Below, piece after piece: positions 37,490 through 49,100 of a stretch of DNA of 64,000 nucleotides. A program made the translations under genes and the position numbers. The stretch comes from Xiphias gladius (Eukaryota > Chordata > Actinopteri > Istiophoriformes > Xiphiidae), in the NCBI RefSeq assembly GCF_016859285.1, contig NC_053408.1, forward strand, positions 11,045,213 to 11,109,212. The letters are read 5' to 3'. How positions within the stretch are numbered: position 1 is the stretch's first letter; each line of letters opens with the position of its first letter. The notes beneath the pieces are model-generated. The model was not told where the DNA came from. It ran no database searches and saw only the letters and a list, made by a program, of their open reading frames with translations.

Positions 37490-37770
37490 TTACTTTCGCT
37501 ACCCAGCTAACATTGAGAAAGGAGGCGTTAGCAAGCTACAAGTACAGTCTGCTCAGGCTTCAGGTAGAATTGCTAACGCTAGCATCTAGCGTAAACGACA
37601 AACAAAGCTCAATAAAGATGGCTATATTTTCACCCACCGAATGCGAAAAACACATGGTGTAGTTCAATGCTGAGATAATCGGCGTAAGGGCTAACTTGGG
37701 GCTTGCTGTCCAACCAGCTGATAGCCCCCACAAGTCACTTTGATATGACACATCAACAAATATGGCCACT
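37490..37770 (-). promoter_or_regulatory. ccdc186: Probable CCDC186 first (non-coding) exon and core promoter
   Basis: The coding exon's acceptor at 35948 requires an upstream 5' UTR exon. The best candidate ends at a minus-strand GAAA|GTAAGC donor near 37,490. Two YY1-like motifs lie just upstream, AAGATGGC at 37615-37622 and AATATGGC at 37759-37766, as often found near start sites of broadly expressed genes. The transcription start cannot be fixed from sequence. Confidence 0.4.
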
Positions 37771-37797
37771 GCGGGAGAAACGATGAGGCGATATAAA

Positions 37798-37838
37798 CCA
37801 ATGAGAGGCCAGTGAGGAACGACGCTAGTTTGACGTCA
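37798..37838. promoter_or_regulatory. CCAAT box and perfect CRE (TGACGTCA)
   Basis: A CCAAT motif lies at 37798-37802, and a perfect 8-bp cAMP-response-element palindrome, TGACGTCA, at 37831-37838. They are 30-70 bp beyond the presumed CCDC186 start region, where CREB/ATF and NF-Y sites usually work. Motif matches only; binding is not shown. Confidence 0.45.
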
Positions 37839-37839
37839 A

Positions 37840-39390
37840 AAGGTACACCTCCACCTTATGTTTTACAGAAAACCAAATAATGTAACAAATACCAAACCAC
37901 TACACACCGGTAAACCACATTAAATAGCACATACACTCAGTTGTCATTTTGTGAGGAACACCTAGGATAAAAGTAATACAGTCTAATACAACAGTCAAGC
38001 AATAAATCCTACCTTCATGTTCCGTTTTTGTCGAAACTGTGCTGATTTAGCCATATGATCACTTTGGAGGATGTAGTCTGTGGTGCTGTTTAACTGCACT
38101 GCGTTATGTTGACAGGTATTCCCATTATTTTGTTCACCTCATTCAAAACGATAATCAATTCAATGACCAGTGTGTTGTGTTAAGTTTGTGTGATCATTGT
38201 GTTTTTTGTGTTTGAATTTGCTTTTAAACCAACGGCTTGGGTGTTAGGACCTTTGCCTTGATAAAATGCTGTACAGCATAAAGCCTTTTTTTTTTTTTTA
38301 ATTAAAAAAAAAAAATATAAATGAAATGAGTCAGTATCTGAGATTCTGACTTAATATTGTGTGCCAGCTTTTGGTACTTAACATTTTTTTGTGGTGTTCA
38401 GTGTTATGGGTTTTACTCACTAAGTACGGCTTTTAGACCCAGCCCACTCACTTAATGTTTTCAATTTTTCTCGGTGCTTTGATAACATAAATATTTGTAC
38501 TGGCTGACAGATATCAATCATAGAGATTAGTCTAAAAATTATTTAAATGGCAGCTTTTATATCCGGCCCACTTGATACCACAAGGCTTTTCAGCTTGCTT
38601 CCCTATATCACAGAGGTGTAGTCCATCAGCAGATTCAACCCCTTGAAAGATTCTAAAAAGATAGTGAATTAAAGAAAAAAGTTGACATGGTTGGAAAATA
38701 TCTACAATATTTCAAGAGAGTGTTATAACCTTGAACTTAAATTAATAAAATGCCATTATACTATCTATCATTATGGTATAACATGTATTACAATGTATGC
38801 TTGTTTTGACAGCAATTTCTGAATTCTGCCTTTTGAAATCTATAGGCTTCTGTTAGCAAGGAATTGTATTTGAATGTTTGTTTATTACTCTTTATTATAG
38901 CCAACTAACTATCTATGTTGAAGTTTTGGACCATTATTATTTGTGTTTTGTTGAAATAAATAAATGAATAGAAAGGAAAAACGCATATTTCTGCTGTATG
39001 CGGCCTCCACGTAGTATGTCATGTGACTCAAATGAAATTAACGAAGTCAGTGTGCATTGTGCAATGACCAAAACAGTGAGCCAGCATTAAAAGCCCATGA
39101 GGAAGAGGTTACAAACATGTGCCCATATCATACTTGTTAAGACACAAGCTCCTCACATCTCTTGAAGCTATATGCGCCTTTATTTCCTTTATTTCCTTCA
39201 TTACCTTCACGTCAGTGCATTGCTTATGGTTTTCTATGGCCTTAATAATTGTAACAGGCGAGAAAAAAATTCAGACATGCCTTTATTAATGAAAAATAAT
39301 TAGCAATACAGACAAATAAAACCGAATTGTCATGCCCTTTCTTCTTGAGACAGAAGTACTTGAGAATTAATTTCACGCTGACCTTTTGAC
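37840..39390. other. Divergent intergenic spacer between CCDC186 and TDRD1
   Basis: About 1.5 kb of AT-rich sequence without a supportable exon. It contains poly(T)/poly(A) runs near 38,287-38,315. No known repeat family was recognised. It probably holds regulatory sequence for both genes. Confidence 0.5.
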
Positions 39391-39399
39391 CCGGCTGCC

Positions 39400-39457
39400 G
39401 TTGAAGCTACTGCGCATGCGCAACACTTTTGCCACTTCTACTAACACGTGCACTCAG
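39400..39457 (+). other. tdrd1: Predicted TDRD1 non-coding exon 1 (5' limit uncertain)
   Basis: CACTCAG|GTAAAA at 39457/39458 is a good donor, and GTTGACAG at 39786 is an acceptor 8 bp before the ATG. Together they suggest a short spliced 5' UTR. The upstream end is unknown. Alternatively, transcription could start nearer the coding exon without this splice. Confidence 0.4.
39411..39422. promoter_or_regulatory. tdrd1: Perfect NRF1 palindrome upstream of TDRD1
   Basis: TGCGCATGCGCA is the full palindromic NRF1 consensus. It lies about 35 bp before the donor of the predicted TDRD1 non-coding exon and about 370 bp before the start codon. NRF1 binding is sensitive to CpG methylation, which would suit a germline gene silenced by methylation elsewhere; that is an inference. 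Confidence 0.6.
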
Positions 39458-39794
39458 GTAAAATGTGGACATAAAACCATAACCTACATATTTTATTTAT
39501 TGGGGTTTATATATATATCTATAGTTGTGTGCCGTAGTATAACAATGTTTATGTGCGTTGTTGTAAGCTCATTGTCGTCGTTTGTATTAGCTTGCTAAGA
39601 GCTAGTAACCGAGCTAACTTGTCAATCGCCTACTATTGTACACAAAGTTATCTAGCTGTTTCACCTTTGAGCGAAGAATGCAGTACTTTTTTTTTAAGTG
39701 TGAACGAAACTTTTCTGCACTTTTTCATGCCCAAGTCATATATTAATAGACTGTCTGCCTTTGCTTCATCTCTACGGTGTTGACAGCTGTCGGC

Positions 39795-42700
39795 ATGGAG
39801 CGCTCATTTTCTCCAGACCTGGTTCGTCCTAACCTGCCCCTGAGGAAACCATCGTCGAGTCCCGCGGCTGTCTCCACCGCGTCGCCTCCTCCGAGAGCTC
39901 TCACGAGGCCCGCTGCGACGCCCGTGCGCCCCGCGTCTGGCGCCATTGGAGAAGGTAAATCAGTGTCATCCTTATCAAAAAAAAAAAAAAAGACAGACAA
40001 CAACAATTATTGGACACATAACCTAACTGGCATGCCTGTTTCTTCCCCTCATTTGGACAATTGCACGCTGTTACATAACAGCGATAAAATGTTAATCCGT
40101 GAACTTGGCAATATTATCTACTAAATATTCGTCGTACTTTATATTTCAACAGATTAATTTCTCTTTTCTTTTTTACAGGTCACATACATTCACTAGTCAG
40201 CAGGGATAAATCTGAAGTATGTGTCAAAGTTGCAGTTCTTCATCATAAATCAGTATGGCCTGTTAAAATGAAAAGATCTTTCTCAGTGCCATTTTTTTTT
40301 TTCTGCCTTCAGGTGTTAGGATCCATGCCACCAGCACTGACTGTATACTTCTGCAACTACTGTGGTCAGCAAGGTATTATTACAGTTTAAAGGGGTATGT
40401 TAAGGTCCTGCAGCCATGTACCACGGAGTGCATTCTTGGCCCGTAATAGCAACAGGTTTCACAGGTCTGTGGCACATTATTGGGGTACCTCGACTTTTCC
40501 TGTGTGCCCTCAGGTTGTTAATGATACAGGCAAATTAATTAGAATATTAATCAAATCTATACAACATTTCTACTCTACATTTAGGAAAAGTGACCGTATA
40601 AAATGTTACCCTGTCTTGGAGTGTGCTATATTTTTGTGTGTTGAACTATGTCTTGACACCATTGTGCGTGGTATGCAAAACATTTCATCACCGTTGTTTT
40701 TGTGTTTGTGTCAACATTTTTAGTGAAATCTAATTTACCAGGTGTTTACCGACAGGAAATTTTCGGTGCAAGCGCTGCAAGAAGACGCCTTACTGCTCTG
40801 TGGTGTGCCAGACAGAAGACTGGACAGCACACAGACACGTGTGCAAGTCCGTTGATCCGGAACCTGCAAAGTAAGCTGTTCAAACCCTGAGCGCCACTGA
40901 CTATTAGCTGTAACCTTTTTTTTTTTTTAATACTAACAACAACCAGTCAGTTTGTACTTCACTATCAAAGAGTTGAATCAATAAATAATGTCCTCTAAGT
41001 AATACAGTCACTTGTTTTTCTCAATCTAAAGAGAGAAACCAAAGGAAACCATAGCTTCACCCGTGACAGGAGACAGAGCTGGCCTATTGGAGTTGAAAGT
41101 AATTGCGCTGCTTGGATGATCTTGTAATGCAAGTAACAATTTTAAGCTCTGCAGTTGCATGATTGGAAATAATCTTGTGTAAAAAGTACAGTGATCTTTA
41201 TCCTTGTTTTACCTTGAAGCATGCTGATGCATCCAGCCTCCAGAGGGTCTATTTGAAAGACTTGCATATGACTAAAAGCATTATGGGAACAGACATCCAG
41301 GTACAACACACCCAGTTTGTCTCAACTGTAAAGACTGATCTAGTTATCGTTATTAAATACCAAAATGCAATATTTGTTTGTTGTAATGTGTGGTTTTTAG
41401 GCATCTGTTATAGAGTTCTACAGCCCTGGCAGGTTTTTTCTCCTCGCCCAAAGCCCCAAGCTGCTGGAAGCTCTGCAGGTTATCAGCAGCGAGCTTCAGA
41501 AAACTTACAGCTACCCCTCAGTAACAACGTATGTACCCTGTGTTGGCGAAGTTTGTGGAGTACAGTTCTCCTGTGATCTGGTGAGCAGAGGCCTTCTCAA
41601 GCAGTTTAACAAGGGTCGCAATATTTAGTATGCACATTGGCTGAGTCTCTGACTGTGTCACTTGTGTTTTTCCTTTATTTTTATATGTAGAACTGGTACC
41701 GAGGCCTGGTCCAGACTTTGGCTGCTGACCAGAAGATGGCTAATATCCTTTACATTGACTTTGGCAATGAAGAGGATGTCCCTGTGGATAGAATCAGACC
41801 CCTGGCTGCTAATATCGAGCCATTTTGTCCATGCGTGAGTGCATATTCACACCACTCAAATTAGGTGCTTTTTTTTTTTTTTAAGTATCCATCGTGGCAG
41901 TGATGGGTATCAAAATATATTTTTGTTCCATGAATAATAATTATCCACAGGCAACTATCAAGGTCATAACTAACCCACTACAAAACATTAACTGTGACAG
42001 TTTGTAGTGTCCTACAGCTGGCATGATGACACTTAGCACTTGCATCTGTTACATCCAGGCAATGGAGTGCCGTATCGCCGGGGTGGTGCCATTGGCTGGT
42101 AACTGGTCAGGCGAGTGCTGTATTGCGGTGAGACAGCTGTTGGCTGGCAGAACTGTGCCTGTTAGGCTGGTGGAAACACAACAGAATGGTCGCATCCATG
42201 CTGTGGATATCCTGCTTTCAATGGGTATGTTGTATGGAGTTGGAAAGACTGAAAAACATGATCTGTTTCAGATAAGTGTGATTTTTGCGAGGGATGCACA
42301 GGTGAAGGATTTGCACAAGTGTAAATTCAAAGTCAGTAACACTCTCCCTCTTTCTTTTAGGAAAGCACTTGAGCATGTTCCTCCTTGAGCATGGTTATGC
42401 AGCAAAGGAAACAGTCAATGTAATACCGACTCAGCAAGAGATAAGTAATCTAGCTTCATATTTCCTTTCCCACCTCATCTCAAGCACAGGTAGTAGCACA
42501 GTTAGCTACCCCCAAAATGTCATGGGACTTTTCATCATCTGGATTTGTTCTGTATTTGTCATCAGCTAGGAATGTTTAGAGCACTGCAAGCTGTCTTTCT
42601 GTTATAGTTAAGTTCTGCCTCAGTGCTCTAAGTCAGTCCTGCATGTTTTGTGCCTTATATCAGACCAACAAACTGAACACATGCAAAACAGGTTCAGCAT

Positions 42701-45011
42701 AAAATTGACTATTCTACAGTGCTGTTTTCAAATTCCATTACTTTACACTTTCAAAGTTCTATCAAGTGTCCAATGTGAGGTAATGTGAAAATATGTTAAA
42801 TAACTAAAACAGATACAACTACTTCTGATCAGAACAAACATTTTCACTGTTCATAATTAGCACTATAGTCATTCTTGTAAGAGGGTTTTCATGATCTATT
42901 TCGTCTTCTTCAGACGCCATGATGAGTGCATCCTTGGCAAACTTCAAGCGTCACTCCAATGGGAAGGATAACAACGCCTGGGCTCAGCCTCCGGAGCCTC
43001 TGACACAGGCAGTGGGTGACTCCTTCTCTGTTGTGGTCACCCACTTCCAGTCACCCGATGAATTTATTGTGCAAAAGGTGGAAAACGCTGGTAAGTAGCA
43101 TTTTTTTTTTTTTTCCAGTGCAGTCAACTTAATCCTCTGGACCTCGGCATGTATCTTTAGAGCTTTTGGTTTGCAGGAGTGATTCAGGAGTTGCAGTTGA
43201 GACTGAGGGAGCACTGCTGTCAAGTCCCACCCCCCCACACCTTCAGACCAGCACCTGGCACTGTTTGCTGTGCCCGGTTCTCAGGTACAACACGCATTTA
43301 CATATTGAGAATCAACCAATGTCAGCCTTTAACACATTGAAGTATGAGTTTGTTTAATGAGATTATGCCCAATTGGAAAAGCCATCTACTAAAGAAGCAC
43401 CGGGTGTCAGTATTGTGTCAAGTTAATACATGACTCACAAAATTTGGAACTTTTGACATTTCAACCACATTGCAGTTGAACACAGATTTATATTTCCCAG
43501 ATAATTAGTGTATTCCTTTATAAATTGGGTCTTATGATTTCAATATGCCTTGTGCCTGAAAGGTGCTCCCGTTGACCAGTTCACATATTAAATTTAATGA
43601 GTGTTTCCTCTGGTTTTAAAACATTTCTACATTCAGCTCCTAAAACATAGTGTCATACATTATATTATCAAAATAGTAGTTTCTAGTGCTAGACCTCCTT
43701 TGAGAACCTACACACTGACCTCTGTGTGTTTTATTCCAGAGGACAAGCAGTGGTACAGGGCCAAAGTTCTGGCTTATCCATCAGAGGAACGCGTCTGTGT
43801 CGGTTACCTTGATTTTGGCAACTCCGAGGAGGTGGATTTAGGTCACCTGCGGCCTATCAGTACTTCATTACTGGCCCTGCCAATGCAGGCTATGCCTTGT
43901 GGTCTAGCAGGTAGTATCCTCACTGTGCAACACATTTTAAGTGGTTAGAAAGCTACCAAACTGTGTTTAACTAAGTGTTTGATGGTTCTATAGTGAGTTG
44001 CACACCTGCTGATTGTTTTTTTTGTTTTGTTTGTTTTTTTCCTGTCCCTTCTGTAATCTGTAGTGACTATCAACTTTTAAAAAATACATTTATCAATATC
44101 ACTTTACGTTTAAATTGGACACCATGTAGTTGCCTTACTGTTTCTCTGTCTACATTAAGCAACTTTCTATTTCTTGACTTTCTTGAGAAATTTCTTCTTA
44201 ATCCCAGACAGTTGAAAACGTGTATTCTCTCACATTCCCTTTTTGTAGAGTACATCTATCCTTTATGCCTGAGAAACTGTTCAATTTTTAATAAGCAATA
44301 TATTTGAATATATGCTACGATACTTGTCTTTTCAAAGTGCTAAAAGAAATTGGCATAAGCCTTGTTTGGTAAATGTGAATTTCATATTAAAACACAAACA
44401 TTGTCTTTTTAGTCCATTGTCCGTCATGACCACTAAAATATCTGTCTTTGGGTCCTTTCCAGGGGTGCAGCCTGTTGGGGAGAAGTGGTCAGAGGACTGC
44501 CTGTTGGCCCTGCAGCGAAGAGTATCGAACAGAATACTGCGCATTGAGATCCAGGGAGCTCATGAGGGCAAGGCTTTGGTGGCCATGATTGATGAGGCCA
44601 GTGATCCTCAGGCCAATGTAGCCGAGTTGCTGATCTCTGCTGCTTACGCTGCACCCGCTCCTGTTACTACCAGTAGTGACCATCAGGTTGACCGTACAAT
44701 TGCTGCTGCTGAACCACATGGTGAAAAACTGTCTGAAGTTAACCTTGCAAAATTTACATCTAACCTCATTAAAAAGCACACAGTGTAATTGGGCCTGTGT
44801 ATGATGTTTTGTTTTTTGGTGTGTGTGTGTTGAAATACGCTCTTCAGTGCCTACCCCTGCCTCTGAGCCTGTGGTGTGGTCTTTTACTGAGATTCCCTGT
44901 AACGGCCAGACGGTGGCACTGCTAGCCAGCGTTGTGGAGAACCCTGGAGAGTTTTACTGCCGCGTTGACAATCCTACAGGTATTGTTAGTTTCTTCAGCC
45001 TAGAGGGCCAC

Positions 45012-45042
<31 letters not shown>

Positions 45043-46130
45043 ACAGTGAATTAAGCTCAGTATTGGGTTATATCAATGCCATTACATGTACTTGTCCCAA
45101 TAACATTGCTGTCTGTTTACGTTTTTTTTTTTTTTTAATATTACCATTATGTTTAAGAGGATATTAATCTAGTTTAATCATCCATATATACCACAGGTAA
45201 TTTAAAAGTGCCATACAGTATCGTTCACTTTGTCTTTTGTCATAGATATGGACACAAATTTGAAATAAGTGGACAAAAGTTAGATTAGCAATAATTCTTC
45301 TGATTCTTTTCACCACTGGTGCTGTAGATTATTTCATGTATTTAATTCTTTGTTGCTCCCCTAGAATGATGCAAGTAACTTGAAACGCTATTGGACACAC
45401 TGCAGTGTGTATGATATTATACCACGGTTATAATTGTTGATGTCCACATAAAATGTAATAATTTTATTTTAATGTAATTTTCTTGATACTTTGATATGAC
45501 CTCTTCTCAAGCCACTTGAACGCTTTATCTCCTTTATTTGTCTGTGTTTGTCAGACCATCAGCGGCTGATAAAGCTCGGGGCCGAGTTGAAGCAGCAGTG
45601 TGAGGCAGATAACTCACTTTTTGAACCCAAGGTGGGAGAGCCCTGCTGTGTCATGTTTTCTGGTGAGAAGGTCTACTGTGCTACTAGTGGTGATAATCAC
45701 TGTCAGCTTGCAAGGTTCATTGGCATATGCTACTGAATGAATGATATTTTTATGAAAAGTTGAAAGTAAAATTCCTAAAAGATATCAAATATCAACTATA
45801 TAATCAGGTGGGTTAATTGAGTGCTGTTTTGGTTGACACATTCAATTATTTGTTTGGATCAGATGATGTTCAGAGTCACCGAATGGCATTTTTTTTTTTT
45901 TCTTCTGTGTTATTGTTTTGTGGGGGTTTTGGGTGTACAATATGCTTTTTGCTCCCCAGATGATGGGGCATGGTATCGAGCTATGGTGAAGGAGCTGTCT
46001 GAGAACCAGGTGTATGTAAACGTTGTGGACTATGGTTACAGCATGAAAGTAGAAAAGCACCATCTTAGAGCCATTAAACCCCAACTCCTGACTCTACCCT
46101 TCCAGGCAATTCGCTGCTGGCTCTCAGGTA

Positions 46131-46188
<58 letters not shown>

Positions 46189-49100
46189 GTGTTATTTAGC
46201 GGCCAAAAGGTTATCTCATAATTCTCTTAAATTCTCATTTGATATCAAAATTTGGAATTATTTGGCATATTCAGTCCAATGATGATTATCACGCCGAGAG
46301 GATTTCATCTATGTTTGAATTCAGGTGTGGAGCCCCTGGGTACTGAGTGGAGCAGTGAAACCCTGCTCTGGTTCCAGACTCTGGTGGATGGCGAGCATCT
46401 CTCTGCACGTGTCCTTTCTGTCACTGAGCAGGGCTATGGTGTGGAGCTGGAGAGCAGAGGGCGGAATGTGGCAGCTGCCCTAATTTCTGAGCAACTAGCC
46501 AAAGTTCCTGGAGAGATTTCCAAAGAAATACATGCAACCACAGGCTCTGGAGTCAAATACAAAGAGACTGCAACGGAAAATGAGCACTCCAACCAGACAG
46601 GAGCCGGTTATAAAGAGAAACCAACCGAGGGGCAGACTGCAGTGCCATCAGAAGGTCAGCTAGAGTGTCGATGTCCTCAAGATGAAAGGGTTGATTTTTA
46701 GGAGCCTGATTGAAATGAGGTTGTAATCTCTTTTCAGTCCCATCTTTCCCAGTGGACTGGAAGACAGTGGAGCTGCCTGTCAGCGAGACGTTTAAGCCTT
46801 ACATTGCAGCTGTCACTAGTCCTTCCCTCTTCTACCTGCTTGGTCCCAGCCAGGGTCAGAACGCTCACTTATGTCGCTATCTGTCATAGATAGAAGATGC
46901 ACAAATGATGAAAATCTGGTACTCCTTTCTGTTGTAATTGCTGTGTGTTTTTGTGCAGTAGACAAGCAGAAGCTTCAGGAGTTGATGATGGAGGTGGCTG
47001 CCTATTGCAGCAATAATCAGGCCTCTTTATCCTCCGCTGTCCTGAGCAGACCAGCTCCTGGGGCTGCCTGCTGTGCCCAGTTCTCTGGTGAGGGACACTC
47101 ATATTATTCATTCAATATATACATCATAGAAGGATAAGTCCAGAGATAAATTTTAGCCCGTGGTCTTTCAGTCACATTGCGAGATAAAAATTAAGGTGCC
47201 TTACCAAACTGCAATATGCGCTGCTATTACCATGCAACTCTTCTTGAGGCAACAAAGTACATTGTTAGTCTTGGCCTCCATCCCCTCCACTGCTCATCCC
47301 CCCTCCCCCCAGAACTTTTGCCATGCTCCTTGACTAGTCATCTGCCATATCTAGGAGAAACTGGCATCTGTAAAACCATCACAGCTGTTGAAGAGGCAGG
47401 TAGTGAACACAGTGACAGTAGGTGCAAAGCCCTCCACATTGCTTGTAGACATGAGCCTAGTTCAGTGTTCTATAAATCATTACCATTACGTTTTTATAAG
47501 CGATAATCATAAGAAAGTCATAAATGCAGCTTCAAATCTAGCCATGCACAATAGCTGACAATATTATTGTTGAGACATCATACTGAGATATCTAGACTCC
47601 AAGGTGGATTAGTTTTCACAACACATTGTGGTTTATGAGGAAATTGCATCCAGGATTTCATAGATACTGTCAGCAGGGGAAAACCCTATCACCCAGGCAG
47701 TATCATTCCCACCCATCTTTTAATGATTACTGGAAAGAAACCCTATGAAGACACACCACCTGATCCATCATTAAGCTAATTCACTCAGACACAAGGTCGC
47801 TATGAATTCTCTTCTCTCATTCTCGCATCAAGTTTTTTATGTTTTCTCTAAGACCACGCAGGCGGAACAACCTGCATTTTGTTCCCCCTGCAGACCTGAG
47901 TTGGTAATTTGGTGTCTGCTAGTAGATATAATTACACAGCATGTGCTCACTCGAGCATAGGAGCGGCTCTTCTTTAAACACAGTATACAAGTAGAAGACT
48001 ATACCTTGGCATACATTCCGCAGCTCGGCTAACGACAGGGTCCGATTTAATGGAGTTTTCAGTGGTGTCTGTACACTCTTAGCTGGTAAGGGCTCAGGAG
48101 TTTTTAAGGGCAGCTGTGTATGTAGAATCATCTTTGTCATCTCTTAAAAGATGCTTTTTTTTTTTTGGATGTCCGTCCTAATGATTGGTAAATATTGATT
48201 GACAGCTTCCCGAATTTCGGTACAATTTGTGTATTTATTATTATTTAATTTACGTGCCCATTTGTAATAAAAAGTTTAATGAACATGTAACAGTGAAAAC
48301 GCAGGCACCTTCTAGAGGTTGTGACTTGGTAAACCAATATATTAATTCTAAACCTCCACAAATGTTATTGCTCAAAAAGCCACCAAAATATTAAATAATG
48401 TTTGCCTTTTTATTTATTTATTTTTTTTCCAGCTGACAATAACTGGTACCGTGCCGTTGTCCTGGAAGTTGGTGAGAATGAAATGAGTGTCATCTATGCA
48501 GATTACGGCAACACTGAAAAGGTGCCATTCTCCCAAATCTTGCCCATCCCAATGCACCTGCTGCAGCTTCCCTTTCAGATCACTCGCTGCACCCTCTTTG
48601 GTAATGGGGCTATTCTTTTTTTCTGAAATTAATTTTGAGCCGGACCACAAGTGCTCTTTTGTAATTGCTTTGGGCCGTAGCATTTTACCTCCTCATACAC
48701 CCGTCTGCTCCTTCTCCTCCATTCCTAGGTAAGGAGCACTTTCCTGCAGAATGGCCAGAGGAGGTGCAGCAGATGTTTCACACCATCCTTTTGAGTGGTG
48801 TCCTGGCCACCGTCCGCTCCTTCGATGGCTCTGCTAACGTGCTCTCACTCACTCTGCCCACTGAGAGGGGCGGGGGGCAAGTTGCTGAGATAGTGGATGC
48901 ACTACAGGTTCAGACCAAGAGTAATCCTTGCACAGCCACTGCCCAGAGTGCTGACCAAACTGACAGTAGCACACCTACTGCCATCGCCCCAGCTGCGCCT
49001 GACTGCCCCCAGGCAAAGTCGATACCTGAAACCCAAAAGGGGCCGGAACTTACAGCAGCTACCACTGGCCTAACCATAACTCCAGAGCCAACACCCCGGA

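Noticed and set aside
44721..44788. Extension of TDRD1 exon 14 to an in-frame stop
   Set aside because: The frame continues to a TAA, but the following exons fit only if splicing occurs at CACATG|GTGAAA, and the downstream Tudor 3 and 4 are intact.
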